Part shown: piece after piece, positions 1 to 7,760 of the stretch | How positions within the stretch are numbered: position 1 is the stretch's first letter | Layout: each line of letters starts with the position of its first letter | DNA from: G965216695 sp965216695 | Lineage (GTDB): Bacteria > Pseudomonadota > Gammaproteobacteria > Pseudomonadales > Azotimanducaceae | Direction of reading: 5' to 3' | Length of the DNA stretch: 64,000 nt | Assembly: GCA_965216695.1 (NCBI GenBank) | Contig: OZ244212.1 | Coordinates: 2,232,001 to 2,296,000 of the forward strand | Made by a program: the position numbers and the translations under genes | Notes under the pieces: generated by a model | What the model was told of the DNA's origin: nothing | Database searches by the model: none | The model's input: only the letters and a program-made list of their open reading frames with translations

Positions 1-576
1 GCAACGGTGTCGGATTCCGCCCGCCCGGCCATCGATCCACAGCAGAGCCATGCCACCTACATCTACATGCTGAACGGTGCGCTCGCGGCCGGAATACCGG
101 ATGACCAACTCGAGGAAATTGCGTCCCACGCCGGTACCCTCGACCCCGCGGACAAGAGCGACCGCGCCAATATGACGCGAGCGGCCGTACAACGCCACGC
201 CGAGTGGTTACACCGCAACACCGAGCGCGAGCGCCTCCGCTATGTGTGGCGCGACTTTTTTAAGGACTGGGACATATTGATCTGCCCGCCTGCGGCAACG
301 CCGGCGTTTCTGCACGACCACTCGCCTATGGATTCCCGCGAACTGACTGTAGATGGAATTCAGCAACGCTTCTTTCAGCAACTCTGGTGGGCGGGCCTCG
401 CCACCGTCAGTTATCTGCCGAGTACAGTGTTCCCAACCGGGCTGTCCCATCAGCAACTACCAATCGGGTTGCAGGCGGTGGGCGCAGAATTCAGCGACTA
501 CCTATGCATAGAGTTCGCACGCCTCGTCAGCCGGGAGATGGGCGGTTTCATACCGCCCCCGGGCTTCGACGCGTAA
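1..576 (+). CDS. Amidase-signature family hydrolase, C-terminal part (5' end outside window)
   Basis: The reading frame is open from the first base, so the gene begins upstream; about 191 C-terminal residues are visible. The segments WDILICPPAATPAF and LPIGLQAVG are typical of the C-terminal third of amidase-signature enzymes, which hydrolyse amide bonds with a Ser-cisSer-Lys triad. That triad and the Gly/Ser-rich signature would lie in the missing part, so activity cannot be judged and the substrate is unknown. A GTG at 7 is in frame but is not a credible start because homology to the family continues to the edge. The gene is convergent with the next one, with a 23-base gap. Confidence 0.8.
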   Translation, partial: ATVSDSARPAIDPQQSHATYIYMLNGALAAGIPDDQLEEIASHAGTLDPADKSDRANMTRAAVQRHAEWLHRNTERERLRYVWRDFFKDWDILICPPAATPAFLHDHSPMDSRELTVDGIQQRFFQQLWWAGLATVSYLPSTVFPTGLSHQQLPIGLQAVGAEFSDYLCIEFARLVSREMGGFIPPPGFDA

Positions 577-599
577 ACACGCACCAGAATCGGCCGACG

Positions 600-1205
600 T
601 CACCGTCGGCTGTCTACGTTCTCGTCCCAGTTCTTCGCGCAGTGAAAGGGTCGGCCTGCTGGTGCATCCGCAAACTCAGAGTCGATCGACATCGCCCACA
701 GCCCCGGGTTGTTGTACATGGTTTTCACGGCACCCGCGTACTGCTGCGTGCCAAGCAAGTAATCTACGATCTGATCACGCGTGGTCGCGTCATGGCACAA
801 ACCAAACGTCGACCGGCTGTTGACCATTGCGTCGATCGCCGCTCGCGGCCCGTCGGCGAGGGCGGCGAGTTCCCGCGCAACCTGGCCCTGGTTGAAGTGC
901 GCGTTAATCTCGGTAAGTGCCAGCTCCACCTGCTCCAGTTGCCCTTTGGCTTTTTTCAGATGCTGCAGATCATGACAATGCGTTAGTTCGTGTGCAATTA
1001 CACACGCGAGATTAGGTGCGGGTACGTTATCCGCGGGCCCGAGCCGAAGCTCCAGGCCGGCCACCGCTTCTCCATACGCACCCAGGTTCGGGTCATACAC
1101 CCCTTTCACCGATCCCAGCAGAGGATCGTTCAGAATGGCCTGGCCCGTTGTTGTCCGCAGCAACAGCTCCAGACCCGGTTTGTGCGCCTCGGGTACCGTA
1201 ATCAT
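600..1205 (-). CDS. Putative zinc metallopeptidase-like protein with HELTH motif
   Basis: A 201-residue protein that I cannot assign to a named family. Around residues 70-75 it carries IAHELTHCHD, an HExxH zinc-binding motif in a helix, as in gluzincin or metzincin peptidases. A downstream stretch rich in Leu/Gln/Glu (about residues 83-110) looks helical and could supply a third ligand such as Glu. There is no signal peptide or membrane segment, so it is predicted cytoplasmic. It starts at an ATG and stands alone. The motif is visible; peptidase activity is an inference. Confidence 0.6.
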   Translation of the reverse strand: MITVPEAHKPGLELLLRTTTGQAILNDPLLGSVKGVYDPNLGAYGEAVAGLELRLGPADNVPAPNLACVIAHELTHCHDLQHLKKAKGQLEQVELALTEINAHFNQGQVARELAALADGPRAAIDAMVNSRSTFGLCHDATTRDQIVDYLLGTQQYAGAVKTMYNNPGLWAMSIDSEFADAPAGRPFHCAKNWDENVDSRR

Positions 1206-1469
1206 GCCGGGACAATGTGCTTCCGTTTGCGAGCCACTATGCCTTCCAGAACTCCAAGGAACTCCACACCATTAGTCCGTCCGACGCACAGTATAGAGCG
1301 GAATCGCGAGTACAAGAATCCAGTCACGGAGCGCGCACTTACCCTTACAGCGGTGCCACCGGGTCTAGCGCAACCTTGTTTACACATTTGTTAGGCCGTG
1401 TTCAGCAACCGTTGTGCTCCGGCTCGCAACAATACCCCTAAGTTTCCGATCCGGAACTTTGGGGGAATC
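1206..1469. other. Intergenic region with imperfect hairpin before a small ORF
   Basis: No convincing gene is seen here; the open frames crossing it lack ribosome sites and family features. An imperfect 20-base inverted repeat (AAGTTTCCGATCCGGAACTT, 1440-1459) lies just before the ribosome site of the small membrane ORF and could be an operator or an RNA hairpin. Confidence 0.4.
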
Positions 1470-1559
1470 ATGAATCTTGCAACAGTGAACCGCCTGGTAA
1501 CCATCGCGTCCGTCGGCATTCTGCTGACGCTCGTTCTGTGGGTCATGAGCCTTACCTGA
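1470..1559 (+). CDS. Possible small single-pass membrane protein (29 aa)
   Basis: ATG at 1470 is preceded by a purine-rich GGGGGA six to seven bases upstream, a plausible ribosome site. The 29-residue product has a short polar N-terminus (MNLATVNR) followed by a continuous hydrophobic stretch (residues 9-28: valine, isoleucine, leucine, tryptophan) long enough to span the inner membrane once. Codon choice is normal for the window. It sits alone between a minus-strand gene and the DUF6502 promoter. Function unknown; it could be chance, but hydrophobicity together with a good ribosome site argues for expression. Confidence 0.4.
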   Translation: MNLATVNRLVTIASVGILLTLVLWVMSLT

Positions 1560-1631
1560 ACCGCCATTCGCCTGTACCACGTCACGCTTCAATGCGCATC
1601 TCGCGGCCTATCTCTTGCAATTCGTCATATT

Positions 1632-1675
1632 TGGGAATATATTCCCACAATAACTAGATTGGGAATATTTTCCCA
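1632..1675 (+). promoter_or_regulatory. Two palindromic operators overlapping the DUF6502 start
   Basis: TGGGAATATATTCCCA (1632-1647) is a perfect 16-base palindrome. TGGGAATATTTTCCCA (1660-1675) is the same sequence with one change and ends on the A of the ATG. Their centres are 28 bases apart, nearly three DNA turns, so two dimers could bind the same face. Binding here would block both transcription and translation initiation of the adjacent DUF6502 gene, which suggests autoregulation. Confidence 0.7.
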
Positions 1676-2556
1676 TGGCCGATCGGGCAACAGACCTGAA
1701 TGCAGAACAGCGCGTGCTTCGCGCCGCCATGCGCGTGCTGCGTCCACTCGTGCGCTTTCTGCTGCGCCACGGCATCGCTTCTGACGCGTTCACCGAACTC
1801 GCACGCAAAGTCTATGTCGACGTGGCCGACAAGGAATTTGCCATTGAAGGGAAGCGTCAAACCGTATCCCGCATATCGGTCGTCACCGGATTGAACCGGA
1901 AAGAAGTTGCGCGCCTACGCGAGCTCCCGGGCCCCGTCGCCGACGATGAGCTCTGGCGTAACCGCGCGCAAACGGTCCTGAGCGCTTGGTTGACCGATCC
2001 GCAATTCCTCGACCGCAAAGATCACCCGCTCGACCTGCCGTTCGCGAACAGCGAGCCGAGCTTTACCGATCTGGTAAAGAAGCACAGCGGTGACATGCAG
2101 CCCCGCGCCGTCGCCGACGAGCTGCTGCGCGTAGGGGCAGTCGAAGAAACACCGTCGGGCTTCCGGATGACCCGGCGCGGCTACGAGCCGACCGAAGATC
2201 AGCAGGCCTTGATCGATATGCTGGGCACGGACGCTGCAGAGCTCCTGGTAACGCTGGACCACAACGTGCATGCGGATGCCTCATCGCGCCTGCTTCAGGG
2301 CAAGGTGTCCTACGACAACATCCACCCTGACGACGTTGCCGAGTTTCTGGCGCTGTCCAAACGCCAGGCGCGCAACCTGCTCGAGGAACTGAACCACTGG
2401 CTAGCCGAGCGCGATCGCGGACCGCTCGCAGACAACCCGGAGTATTCCAGCGAGGCGCCGTACACGCTGGGGCTGGGTGTTTATCAGATACGCATTCCAA
2501 CCCAAGAGAATCCAAACGCCGGCGTGGAAACGCCCGCTCAACCGAGGAAATCGTAA
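1675..2556 (+). CDS. DUF6502 family protein, probable DNA-binding regulator
   Basis: A 293-residue cytoplasmic protein matching the DUF6502 family: an N-terminal helical region (RVLRAAMRVLRPLVRFLLRHG) followed by a segment resembling a winged-helix DNA-binding fold around residues 55-90 (ISVVTGLNRKEVARL). The C-terminal half has a second helical region ending in LSKRQARNLLEELNHWL, also helix-turn-helix-like. Family members commonly sit directly before a DUF5666 gene, as here, with stop and start codons overlapping (TAATG). Two palindromes overlap its start, so repression of its own operon is a reasonable inference. The biochemical role is not established. Confidence 0.8.
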   Translation: MADRATDLNAEQRVLRAAMRVLRPLVRFLLRHGIASDAFTELARKVYVDVADKEFAIEGKRQTVSRISVVTGLNRKEVARLRELPGPVADDELWRNRAQTVLSAWLTDPQFLDRKDHPLDLPFANSEPSFTDLVKKHSGDMQPRAVADELLRVGAVEETPSGFRMTRRGYEPTEDQQALIDMLGTDAAELLVTLDHNVHADASSRLLQGKVSYDNIHPDDVAEFLALSKRQARNLLEELNHWLAERDRGPLADNPEYSSEAPYTLGLGVYQIRIPTQENPNAGVETPAQPRKS

Positions 2557-4130
2557 TGAGAGCAACACGACTCATTCTAACGACAGCATGCGTTGCGCTG
2601 CTGACTGCCTGCAGCGGCGGCGGTGGCAGCAGTTCCAGCACCCAGGCGGCGCCGGACACGACCGGTACCGCGGGCGGTGGGGGTTCCGACGGTGGCACTA
2701 CCGGTGGAGACGGCGGCTCCACCGGAGGTGGCTCCACGACCGGCGGTGGATCCGGCGGCAGCGAGGGAGGCAGTGGCATTGGCGTTGGGTTCTCCGGCGG
2801 CATCAGCGGCACCGGACTGAATCTGGGAGCGCTGCAGGCGCTGTCATCCGTTGTTGTAAACGACCGGGTGATGAACACAGACGACGCAGTCTTCATCGTG
2901 GAGGGTGAGACGTCGAGCCAGGCCGCGCTGACGGTGGGGCAACGGCTCGACGTGATCGGCGATCTCGACGCGCTGGAAGCCGCGGAGGTTCGCTACCGTG
3001 CCAACGTGAAAGGGCCGCTCACCAGCCTCACGAACGTAGACGCAGAACTTGGCACCGCCAACGGCGTGGTGCTGGGCCAGCGTTTCGCAATCGACGCCAC
3101 CACACTCTTCAGCGACGTGACCCTCGAGGCCCTGCAGACCGGTGATCTGTTGGAGGTAAGCGGATTCATCGATTCCACCGGTCGGCTCATTGCATCGTTC
3201 GTGGAACTGAAAACCACGCTGGACGAATACAAGGTGATTGGCACGGTCGCTGCGCTCACGAGCAGCACGTTCGAACTCGACCAGCTGCAGGTGGACTATG
3301 GCAGCGCAACACTGGACGATTTCGACGGCCAGCCAATTGCCAACGGCGATTTCGTTGAGGTGAAAGGCGCCCCCGGCGACTTCACGAGTCCGGACCAGCT
3401 GACCGCCACCAGAGTCGAGTTGTTGCCCATACTCACGGTAACAGGCGATGTCAGGGCCGAGATCGAAGGGTTCATCACCCGGTTTGGGAGCGCGACCGAC
3501 TTCGACGTGGCCACAACCAACGTCACCACCACGTCGTCGACGGAGTACGTCAATGGCACCGCGGACTCGCTCGGCACCAACGTGAAGGTTGAGGCCGAAG
3601 GCACGCTGGGATCAGATGGCACACTGACGGCGACCCGCATCGTGATCAAACCAACAAATGCGATACGCGCCGAAGGTCCCGCTACGGCCATCGATGCAAG
3701 CATGCGCGAAATCTCGATGCTGGGCATCACCTTCCTGATGCGCGACCTCACCGAGTTCGACGATTCGAGCTCTGCTGATGTGGATCCGTTGACGCTCAAC
3801 GACCTCGGCAGCGGCGACTACCTGGAGGTGCGTGGTTACCTGGACGGCACGACCCTTGTGGCAAGCCGCGTCCGCCGCGAAGATCCGAGGGACCGCGCCC
3901 GCCTACGCGGCCCGGTCACCGAGGAGGACGCAACAGCCGGTGCCGTAACGATTCTATCGGTGACCGTCACTGGCCAATCCGGTATCACGCAGTTCGAGGA
4001 CATCAACGAGAACGTGATCACGCAGTCGCAGTTCCACGATCTGGTAGAGATCGGTACCTTCGTAAAAGCAGACTGGGATGTGTTCTCGGACACCAATCAG
4101 ACCGCCGACGAGCTGAGTATTGAAGACTGA
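2556..4130 (+). CDS. DUF5666 repeat lipoprotein
   Basis: A 524-residue secreted lipoprotein. The N-terminus has a hydrophobic signal ending in LLTAC, a lipobox with Cys at about residue 19. It is followed by a 60-residue Gly/Ser/Thr linker and then about five tandem DUF5666 beta domains, each with the pattern GxV…T.F……GD.VEVxG……A..V. DUF5666 repeats resemble OB-fold-like beta barrels and their ligand is unknown. The ATG overlaps the stop of the DUF6502 gene, giving translational coupling, and a strong terminator follows 41 bases after the stop. Likely anchored at the cell envelope facing the periplasm or exterior. Confidence 0.88.
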   Translation: MRATRLILTTACVALLTACSGGGGSSSSTQAAPDTTGTAGGGGSDGGTTGGDGGSTGGGSTTGGGSGGSEGGSGIGVGFSGGISGTGLNLGALQALSSVVVNDRVMNTDDAVFIVEGETSSQAALTVGQRLDVIGDLDALEAAEVRYRANVKGPLTSLTNVDAELGTANGVVLGQRFAIDATTLFSDVTLEALQTGDLLEVSGFIDSTGRLIASFVELKTTLDEYKVIGTVAALTSSTFELDQLQVDYGSATLDDFDGQPIANGDFVEVKGAPGDFTSPDQLTATRVELLPILTVTGDVRAEIEGFITRFGSATDFDVATTNVTTTSSTEYVNGTADSLGTNVKVEAEGTLGSDGTLTATRIVIKPTNAIRAEGPATAIDASMREISMLGITFLMRDLTEFDDSSSADVDPLTLNDLGSGDYLEVRGYLDGTTLVASRVRREDPRDRARLRGPVTEEDATAGAVTILSVTVTGQSGITQFEDINENVITQSQFHDLVEIGTFVKADWDVFSDTNQTADELSIED

Positions 4131-4170
4131 TCGATCCCCCTGATCGATACCGGTCGACTCGTCGACCTTC

Positions 4171-4197
4171 ACGGGAGCTTCGGCTCCCGTTTTTTTG
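4171..4197 (+). terminator. Rho-independent terminator after DUF5666 gene
   Basis: ACGGGAGC TTCG GCTCCCGT forms an 8-base-pair stem with a stable TTCG tetraloop, followed directly by TTTTTTG. This is a textbook intrinsic terminator closing the DUF6502-DUF5666 operon. Confidence 0.93.
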
Positions 4198-4232
4198 TTC
4201 ACCACCCGTTCGACATGTAGCATTAGGTCCGG

Positions 4233-4583
4233 ATGAATCGGTTGCAGACACCGCTTTCGCGGGCTCTCATGACGACGTTGTTCGCGGGTACCCTCGCCGG
4301 CGCGCTGTCGATTCTGGTCGACGCCGGATACGGCACCACCCTGTTCCTGAGTACGCCGGCTTTGGCAGGCTTTGTTGCTGGACTTCGCACGGACACGTGG
4401 CACGCGACGCTGTGCGCGATGGCAAGCACTCTGATGATTGCGTTGATGATGCTGATCGTACTCGGCACCGGAGAGACGTTCTGGATCCTGCTTGCATCAC
4501 CAGTGATTGTCGCAACCGGCCTGCTCGGTGCGTTGGCCGCAAAGGGCTGGCGCAACGCGATCGATGCGTCCAGCGAGTCATGA
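4233..4583 (+). CDS. Small multi-pass membrane protein, function unknown
   Basis: A 116-residue protein with three to four hydrophobic segments (about residues 12-30, 36-52, 58-80, 85-105), so it is an integral inner-membrane protein. I recognise no domain. It is the first gene of a tightly packed set: its stop overlaps the start of the GNAT gene (ATGA), which in turn overlaps the DUF2087 gene. It follows the terminator of the previous operon, so a promoter should lie in 4198-4232. Confidence 0.65.
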   Translation: MNRLQTPLSRALMTTLFAGTLAGALSILVDAGYGTTLFLSTPALAGFVAGLRTDTWHATLCAMASTLMIALMMLIVLGTGETFWILLASPVIVATGLLGALAAKGWRNAIDASSES

Positions 4584-5113
4584 ACAAGAATCGTCACACC
4601 GCGGTCCGCGCTGCAACCGCGGATGACCTGTCGCCAATCGCAGACATCCATGTGGCGGCCTGGCACTCGGCGTATAAGGGGCTTCTGCACCCCGATGTAC
4701 TCGCACGGGCCACCCCCGCGACGCGGCTTCGTTCGTGGCGGCAATGGTTCAGCGATCCGGCAAATTCAATTGCGGTGCTGGACGAAGGCGATTGCATCGT
4801 CGGGTTTACAATGACCTGTGCCGCGCGGCCCGTGCTGGCGCCACCACGAAACTACGGCGAGTTGACCCACCTGTACCTTGATCCCCCGTACCAATTCAAA
4901 GGCCACGGCCACCGGTTGTTCGAACACGCGAGCGTCTCGATGCGTGAACAGGGCCACGCGGGCATGCTGCTGTGGACACTGGAGCACAACACCACCGCGC
5001 GCGCGTTCTACGAACGCCACGGTATGGTCGCTGATGGCGCGCGCAACGACGAACCGGACTGGCTGGGCCCGGGCGTGTTCGAGGTGCGCTACCGCCTGGC
5101 ATTCAACCGATGA
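4580..5113 (+). CDS. GNAT family N-acetyltransferase
   Basis: A 177-residue GNAT-fold acetyltransferase transferring acetyl from acetyl-CoA to an unidentified amine. The N-terminal strand RAATADDLSPIADIHVAAW is the usual GNAT opening. The acetyl-CoA pyrophosphate loop lies near residue 100 (QFKGHGHRLFEHA, a Q/RxxGxG/A variant), followed by LWTLEHNTTARAFYERHGM, a classic motif B. The ATG at 4580 overlaps the previous stop by four bases, so translation is coupled. A longer frame upstream overlaps the membrane protein gene and is not used. Confidence 0.88.
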   Translation: MNKNRHTAVRAATADDLSPIADIHVAAWHSAYKGLLHPDVLARATPATRLRSWRQWFSDPANSIAVLDEGDCIVGFTMTCAARPVLAPPRNYGELTHLYLDPPYQFKGHGHRLFEHASVSMREQGHAGMLLWTLEHNTTARAFYERHGMVADGARNDEPDWLGPGVFEVRYRLAFNR

Positions 5114-5556
5114 CAGCAAGCCCCACTACACCCGCCGATCCGGAACGGGTGGAACGCGTTCTGATCCGATGCCTGCCCGACGCCCGGCTGCATCGAATTC
5201 CGCGCAACCCCGACCACCAGCGTATCGTGCTCGGAGTGATCTGCCTCGGGATGCAACGACGCCGAGCCTACGACGAACAACAGATCAACAACTACCTTGG
5301 CGCCGAGCTGGCCCGAATGAATGCGCTGGTGGATCACGTAACCTGCCGGCGCTATCTGATAGATCTGGGATTCGTAAAGCGGGATCGCGCCGGTCAGCGC
5401 TACATTCTGAACTTCCCCAAGCTCGAGTCGGCGCTGACCTCCGAGGCGCGCACGACCGCCCACCGGCTCGTTGCGAAAGCTCTGAAAACGAACGCCCGGC
5501 GCAGACGCCGCGGCCCTCCCTCCGATCAGCGTGCCCGAGATGCCAAGTCGGAGTAA
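5110..5556 (+). CDS. DUF2087 domain protein
   Basis: A 148-residue protein with the DUF2087 pattern: an RIPRNPDHQRIVLGVI opening, a central EQQINNYLG helix and CRRYLIDLGFVKRDRAGQRYIL, which looks like the recognition helix and wing of a winged helix-turn-helix. The C-terminus is strongly basic (RRRRRGPP…), consistent with nucleic-acid binding. Its ATG overlaps the GNAT stop by four bases, making it third in a coupled operon. Function of the family is not established; a DNA-binding role is an inference from the fold pattern. Confidence 0.75.
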   Translation: MTASPTTPADPERVERVLIRCLPDARLHRIPRNPDHQRIVLGVICLGMQRRRAYDEQQINNYLGAELARMNALVDHVTCRRYLIDLGFVKRDRAGQRYILNFPKLESALTSEARTTAHRLVAKALKTNARRRRRGPPSDQRARDAKSE

Positions 5557-5590
5557 GCTGACGATCGTGATTGAAACAGGCCGTTGACCC

Positions 5591-6322
5591 ATGACCGGTT
5601 CCAGAGCCTCTCTGCTAAATCTGTTGGCTGCCGCACTCGTTGGCGCGGGCCTGGCCATCGCCGGCTATTTCATCGGCAACTTCATCGGCAAGGGATTCGT
5701 CGACGCACGCGCGCTGGAGCGCACCGTGGTCGTGAAAGGTCTGGCCGAGCGGGAGGTCCCCGCGGACACCGCCATCTGGCCGATTCAGATCATTGATGCG
5801 CACAACGACGTAACAACGCTGCTGGAGCGGATCGACCAGCAGACCGCAAAGGTCTCCGCGTTTCTAGCGCAACAGGGATTCGCCGCCGATGACGTGACGG
5901 TGGGCGCACCCAATATTACGGACAAGCAAGCTCAGAACTACGGCAACACCAACGTACCGCTGCGTTACTCGGCCACCCGAGTCATCACCGTGTTTGCGAA
6001 AGACGTGGATGCAGTACGGAGCGCAAGTACCAATCTCATCGACCTGGGCAAAGAGGGTGTGGTTTTTTCCCAAAACAGCTATGAGTTTCGACCGCAGTTT
6101 CTATTCGGTGGACTCAATGACATAAAACCAGAGATGGTGGAAACCGCGACAAAAAACGCGCGCGAAGTAGCAGAAAAGTTTGCCGCTGACTCCAACAGTC
6201 GCCTGGGCAAGATCAAAAGCGCACGTCAGGGCCAGTTCTCCATTGCCGACCGAGACAGCAACAACCCGCAGATCAAGCTCGTACGCGTTGTGTCTACACT
6301 GGAATACTATCTAGCGGATTGA
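5591..6322 (+). CDS. SIMPL (DUF541) domain periplasmic protein
   Basis: A 243-residue protein with an N-terminal hydrophobic segment (about residues 8-35, Gly/Ala-rich) acting as membrane anchor or uncleaved signal. A SIMPL/DUF541 domain follows: VVVKGLAEREVPADTAIWPI opens the first strand and FSQNSYEFRP lies mid-domain. Family members such as E. coli YggE are periplasmic and linked to oxidative stress tolerance, with unclear biochemistry. It is separated by 34 bases from the DUF2087 gene and ends eight bases from a convergent HAD gene. Confidence 0.85.
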   Translation: MTGSRASLLNLLAAALVGAGLAIAGYFIGNFIGKGFVDARALERTVVVKGLAEREVPADTAIWPIQIIDAHNDVTTLLERIDQQTAKVSAFLAQQGFAADDVTVGAPNITDKQAQNYGNTNVPLRYSATRVITVFAKDVDAVRSASTNLIDLGKEGVVFSQNSYEFRPQFLFGGLNDIKPEMVETATKNAREVAEKFAADSNSRLGKIKSARQGQFSIADRDSNNPQIKLVRVVSTLEYYLAD

Positions 6323-6330
6323 CGCTCGGC

Positions 6331-6921
6331 CTAACCCAGATGGTTAGCAACCGCTTCGCCCATCGCTTCTTTGGTTTCATAGTGATGCACCGCGTACCCG
6401 GCCGCGCGTGCGCGGTCGGTGTGTGACGCAGTATCGTCAATGAAAAGACAATGCGCCGCCGGCCGCTCCAGCACCTCGAGCACCTTGCTAAACGCCGCAG
6501 ACTCGTGCTTCGTCATGCGTTGCTCGTACGACAAAAACACGCGACGAAACATCGCCTCGTCCACCAGACCGCTACGGATAGTGTCCCAGTGTTCCGCGTT
6601 GGTGTCTGAAAGCACATAAAGATCAGCCGCGCCGTTCAGATCCACCAGATAGTCGTGCACCCAATCCCGCTTGCGCAACCCGCCGTTCCACGTGCGTACG
6701 CAGTCGTCGTAGCTGCGCCCGTAGCCCAACGTTTTCAACGAGAAATACAGATCGCGCACCGTGTGCACGCCTTCCGAAATCAGCAGGCTGTCCAGCAACT
6801 CCGAAAGCTGCTCCACGTCCGTGCCGTCCCGGCACGCCTTGGCGTACCCCTTGAGCACCCACTCGCGGTCGTAGTCCACGAGCACACCACCCAGATCGAA
6901 CACGATGGCTTTTTCAGGCAT
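6331..6921 (-). CDS. HAD family phosphatase (subfamily IA)
   Basis: A 196-residue haloacid dehalogenase-fold hydrolase. Motif I is DLGGVLVDYD at about residues 8-17. A Gly at the second nucleophile-region position is as in YihX-like glucose-1-phosphatases. Motif II is VLSDTN, and motif IV is FIDDTASHTDRARAAG. The alpha-helical cap between motifs I and II fits subfamily IA. The ATG at 6921 overlaps the end of the upstream methyltransferase gene by eight bases; the longer frame is discarded because it lies inside that gene. Substrate not identifiable. Confidence 0.85.
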   Translation of the reverse strand: MPEKAIVFDLGGVLVDYDREWVLKGYAKACRDGTDVEQLSELLDSLLISEGVHTVRDLYFSLKTLGYGRSYDDCVRTWNGGLRKRDWVHDYLVDLNGAADLYVLSDTNAEHWDTIRSGLVDEAMFRRVFLSYEQRMTKHESAAFSKVLEVLERPAAHCLFIDDTASHTDRARAAGYAVHHYETKEAMGEAVANHLG

Positions 6922-7729
6922 TCCGCTCTTCCTTTTCCATTGAATTCTCGCCCGCCACGTCTTTACCTGGCTGGCGGCCGGGCACGCGGGCAACAAACAA
7001 GGCCCAGCCGAGCGAAGCTCGATCGAACTGCAGGTGGTTGCGGCGCATGGTTTCGTGCCGTTCTCTGAATTCAGCGTACTTCGGATGCTCGGTATTCTCC
7101 TGCAGCCATTCTTCCGCCGCGCGCCAGTGCAGGCTTTCATAGCGGTCCCAATCGTCGAGCAAGGAGTCGATCAGCCCGATCAGTGACAGGCCGTCGCGAT
7201 TGAACCGCTCACAGGTTTCTACAAGAGAACGCTCCGCACCGCCGGCGAAGTGCTGGGCCGATTCCGGCGGTAGCTCGCGCGGGTTGTGTGCATAGATGTC
7301 GCCCACCGCTATCACACCACCCGGCTTCACGAGGGGTAGAAGCCAGTCCAGCATCTCCTCGAACGTGCCGATCGCGAATGACGCACCGATGCACATGGCC
7401 ACGTCGAACGATTGGGGTGCGCCCACAAACGATGCCGCCGGACCCTCCACAACGTTCAGCACACCGGGCGCGCCGCCGTCGCGCCAGGCATTCATCGCTT
7501 CACGCACCCACGTACCCCGAAGTTCCAGACCTACCGCGTCCACCGCGTGGCGCATCAGAATCCGCCGCAACAACCAGGCTTTACCGCACCCGACATCCAG
7601 TACCCGCATCCCATCCCGGAAACCGCAATAATCGATCAGCCGGTCGAGTTTTTCTTCGCTCGTTGGATTCTGAAAACGATGATGCCGCTCAACAATGGTG
7701 AAGAAGTCCGCGTGCTCAGCGCCCGTCAT
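6914..7729 (-). CDS. Class I SAM-dependent methyltransferase
   Basis: A 271-residue methyltransferase. SAM-binding motif I is VLDVGCGKAWLLR (about residues 42-54), followed by an acidic motif II (AVGLELRG) and motif IV/V (FDVAMCIGASFAIG … GGVIAVGDIY). The visible start chosen is ATG at 7729 (MTGAEH). The frame continues upstream, but that part overlaps the end of the M3 peptidase gene. It is probably co-transcribed with the peptidase upstream (31-base gap) and the HAD gene downstream. Methyl acceptor unknown. Confidence 0.85.
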   Translation of the reverse strand: MTGAEHADFFTIVERHHRFQNPTSEEKLDRLIDYCGFRDGMRVLDVGCGKAWLLRRILMRHAVDAVGLELRGTWVREAMNAWRDGGAPGVLNVVEGPAASFVGAPQSFDVAMCIGASFAIGTFEEMLDWLLPLVKPGGVIAVGDIYAHNPRELPPESAQHFAGGAERSLVETCERFNRDGLSLIGLIDSLLDDWDRYESLHWRAAEEWLQENTEHPKYAEFRERHETMRRNHLQFDRASLGWALFVARVPGRQPGKDVAGENSMEKEERNA

Positions 7730-7760
7730 CGAACACGTACCCGGTTCGACCTCACCAACG

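Noticed and set aside
7..7. GTG at base 7 as the true start of the amidase
   Set aside because: The frame is open to the window edge and amidase similarity demands a much longer upstream part.
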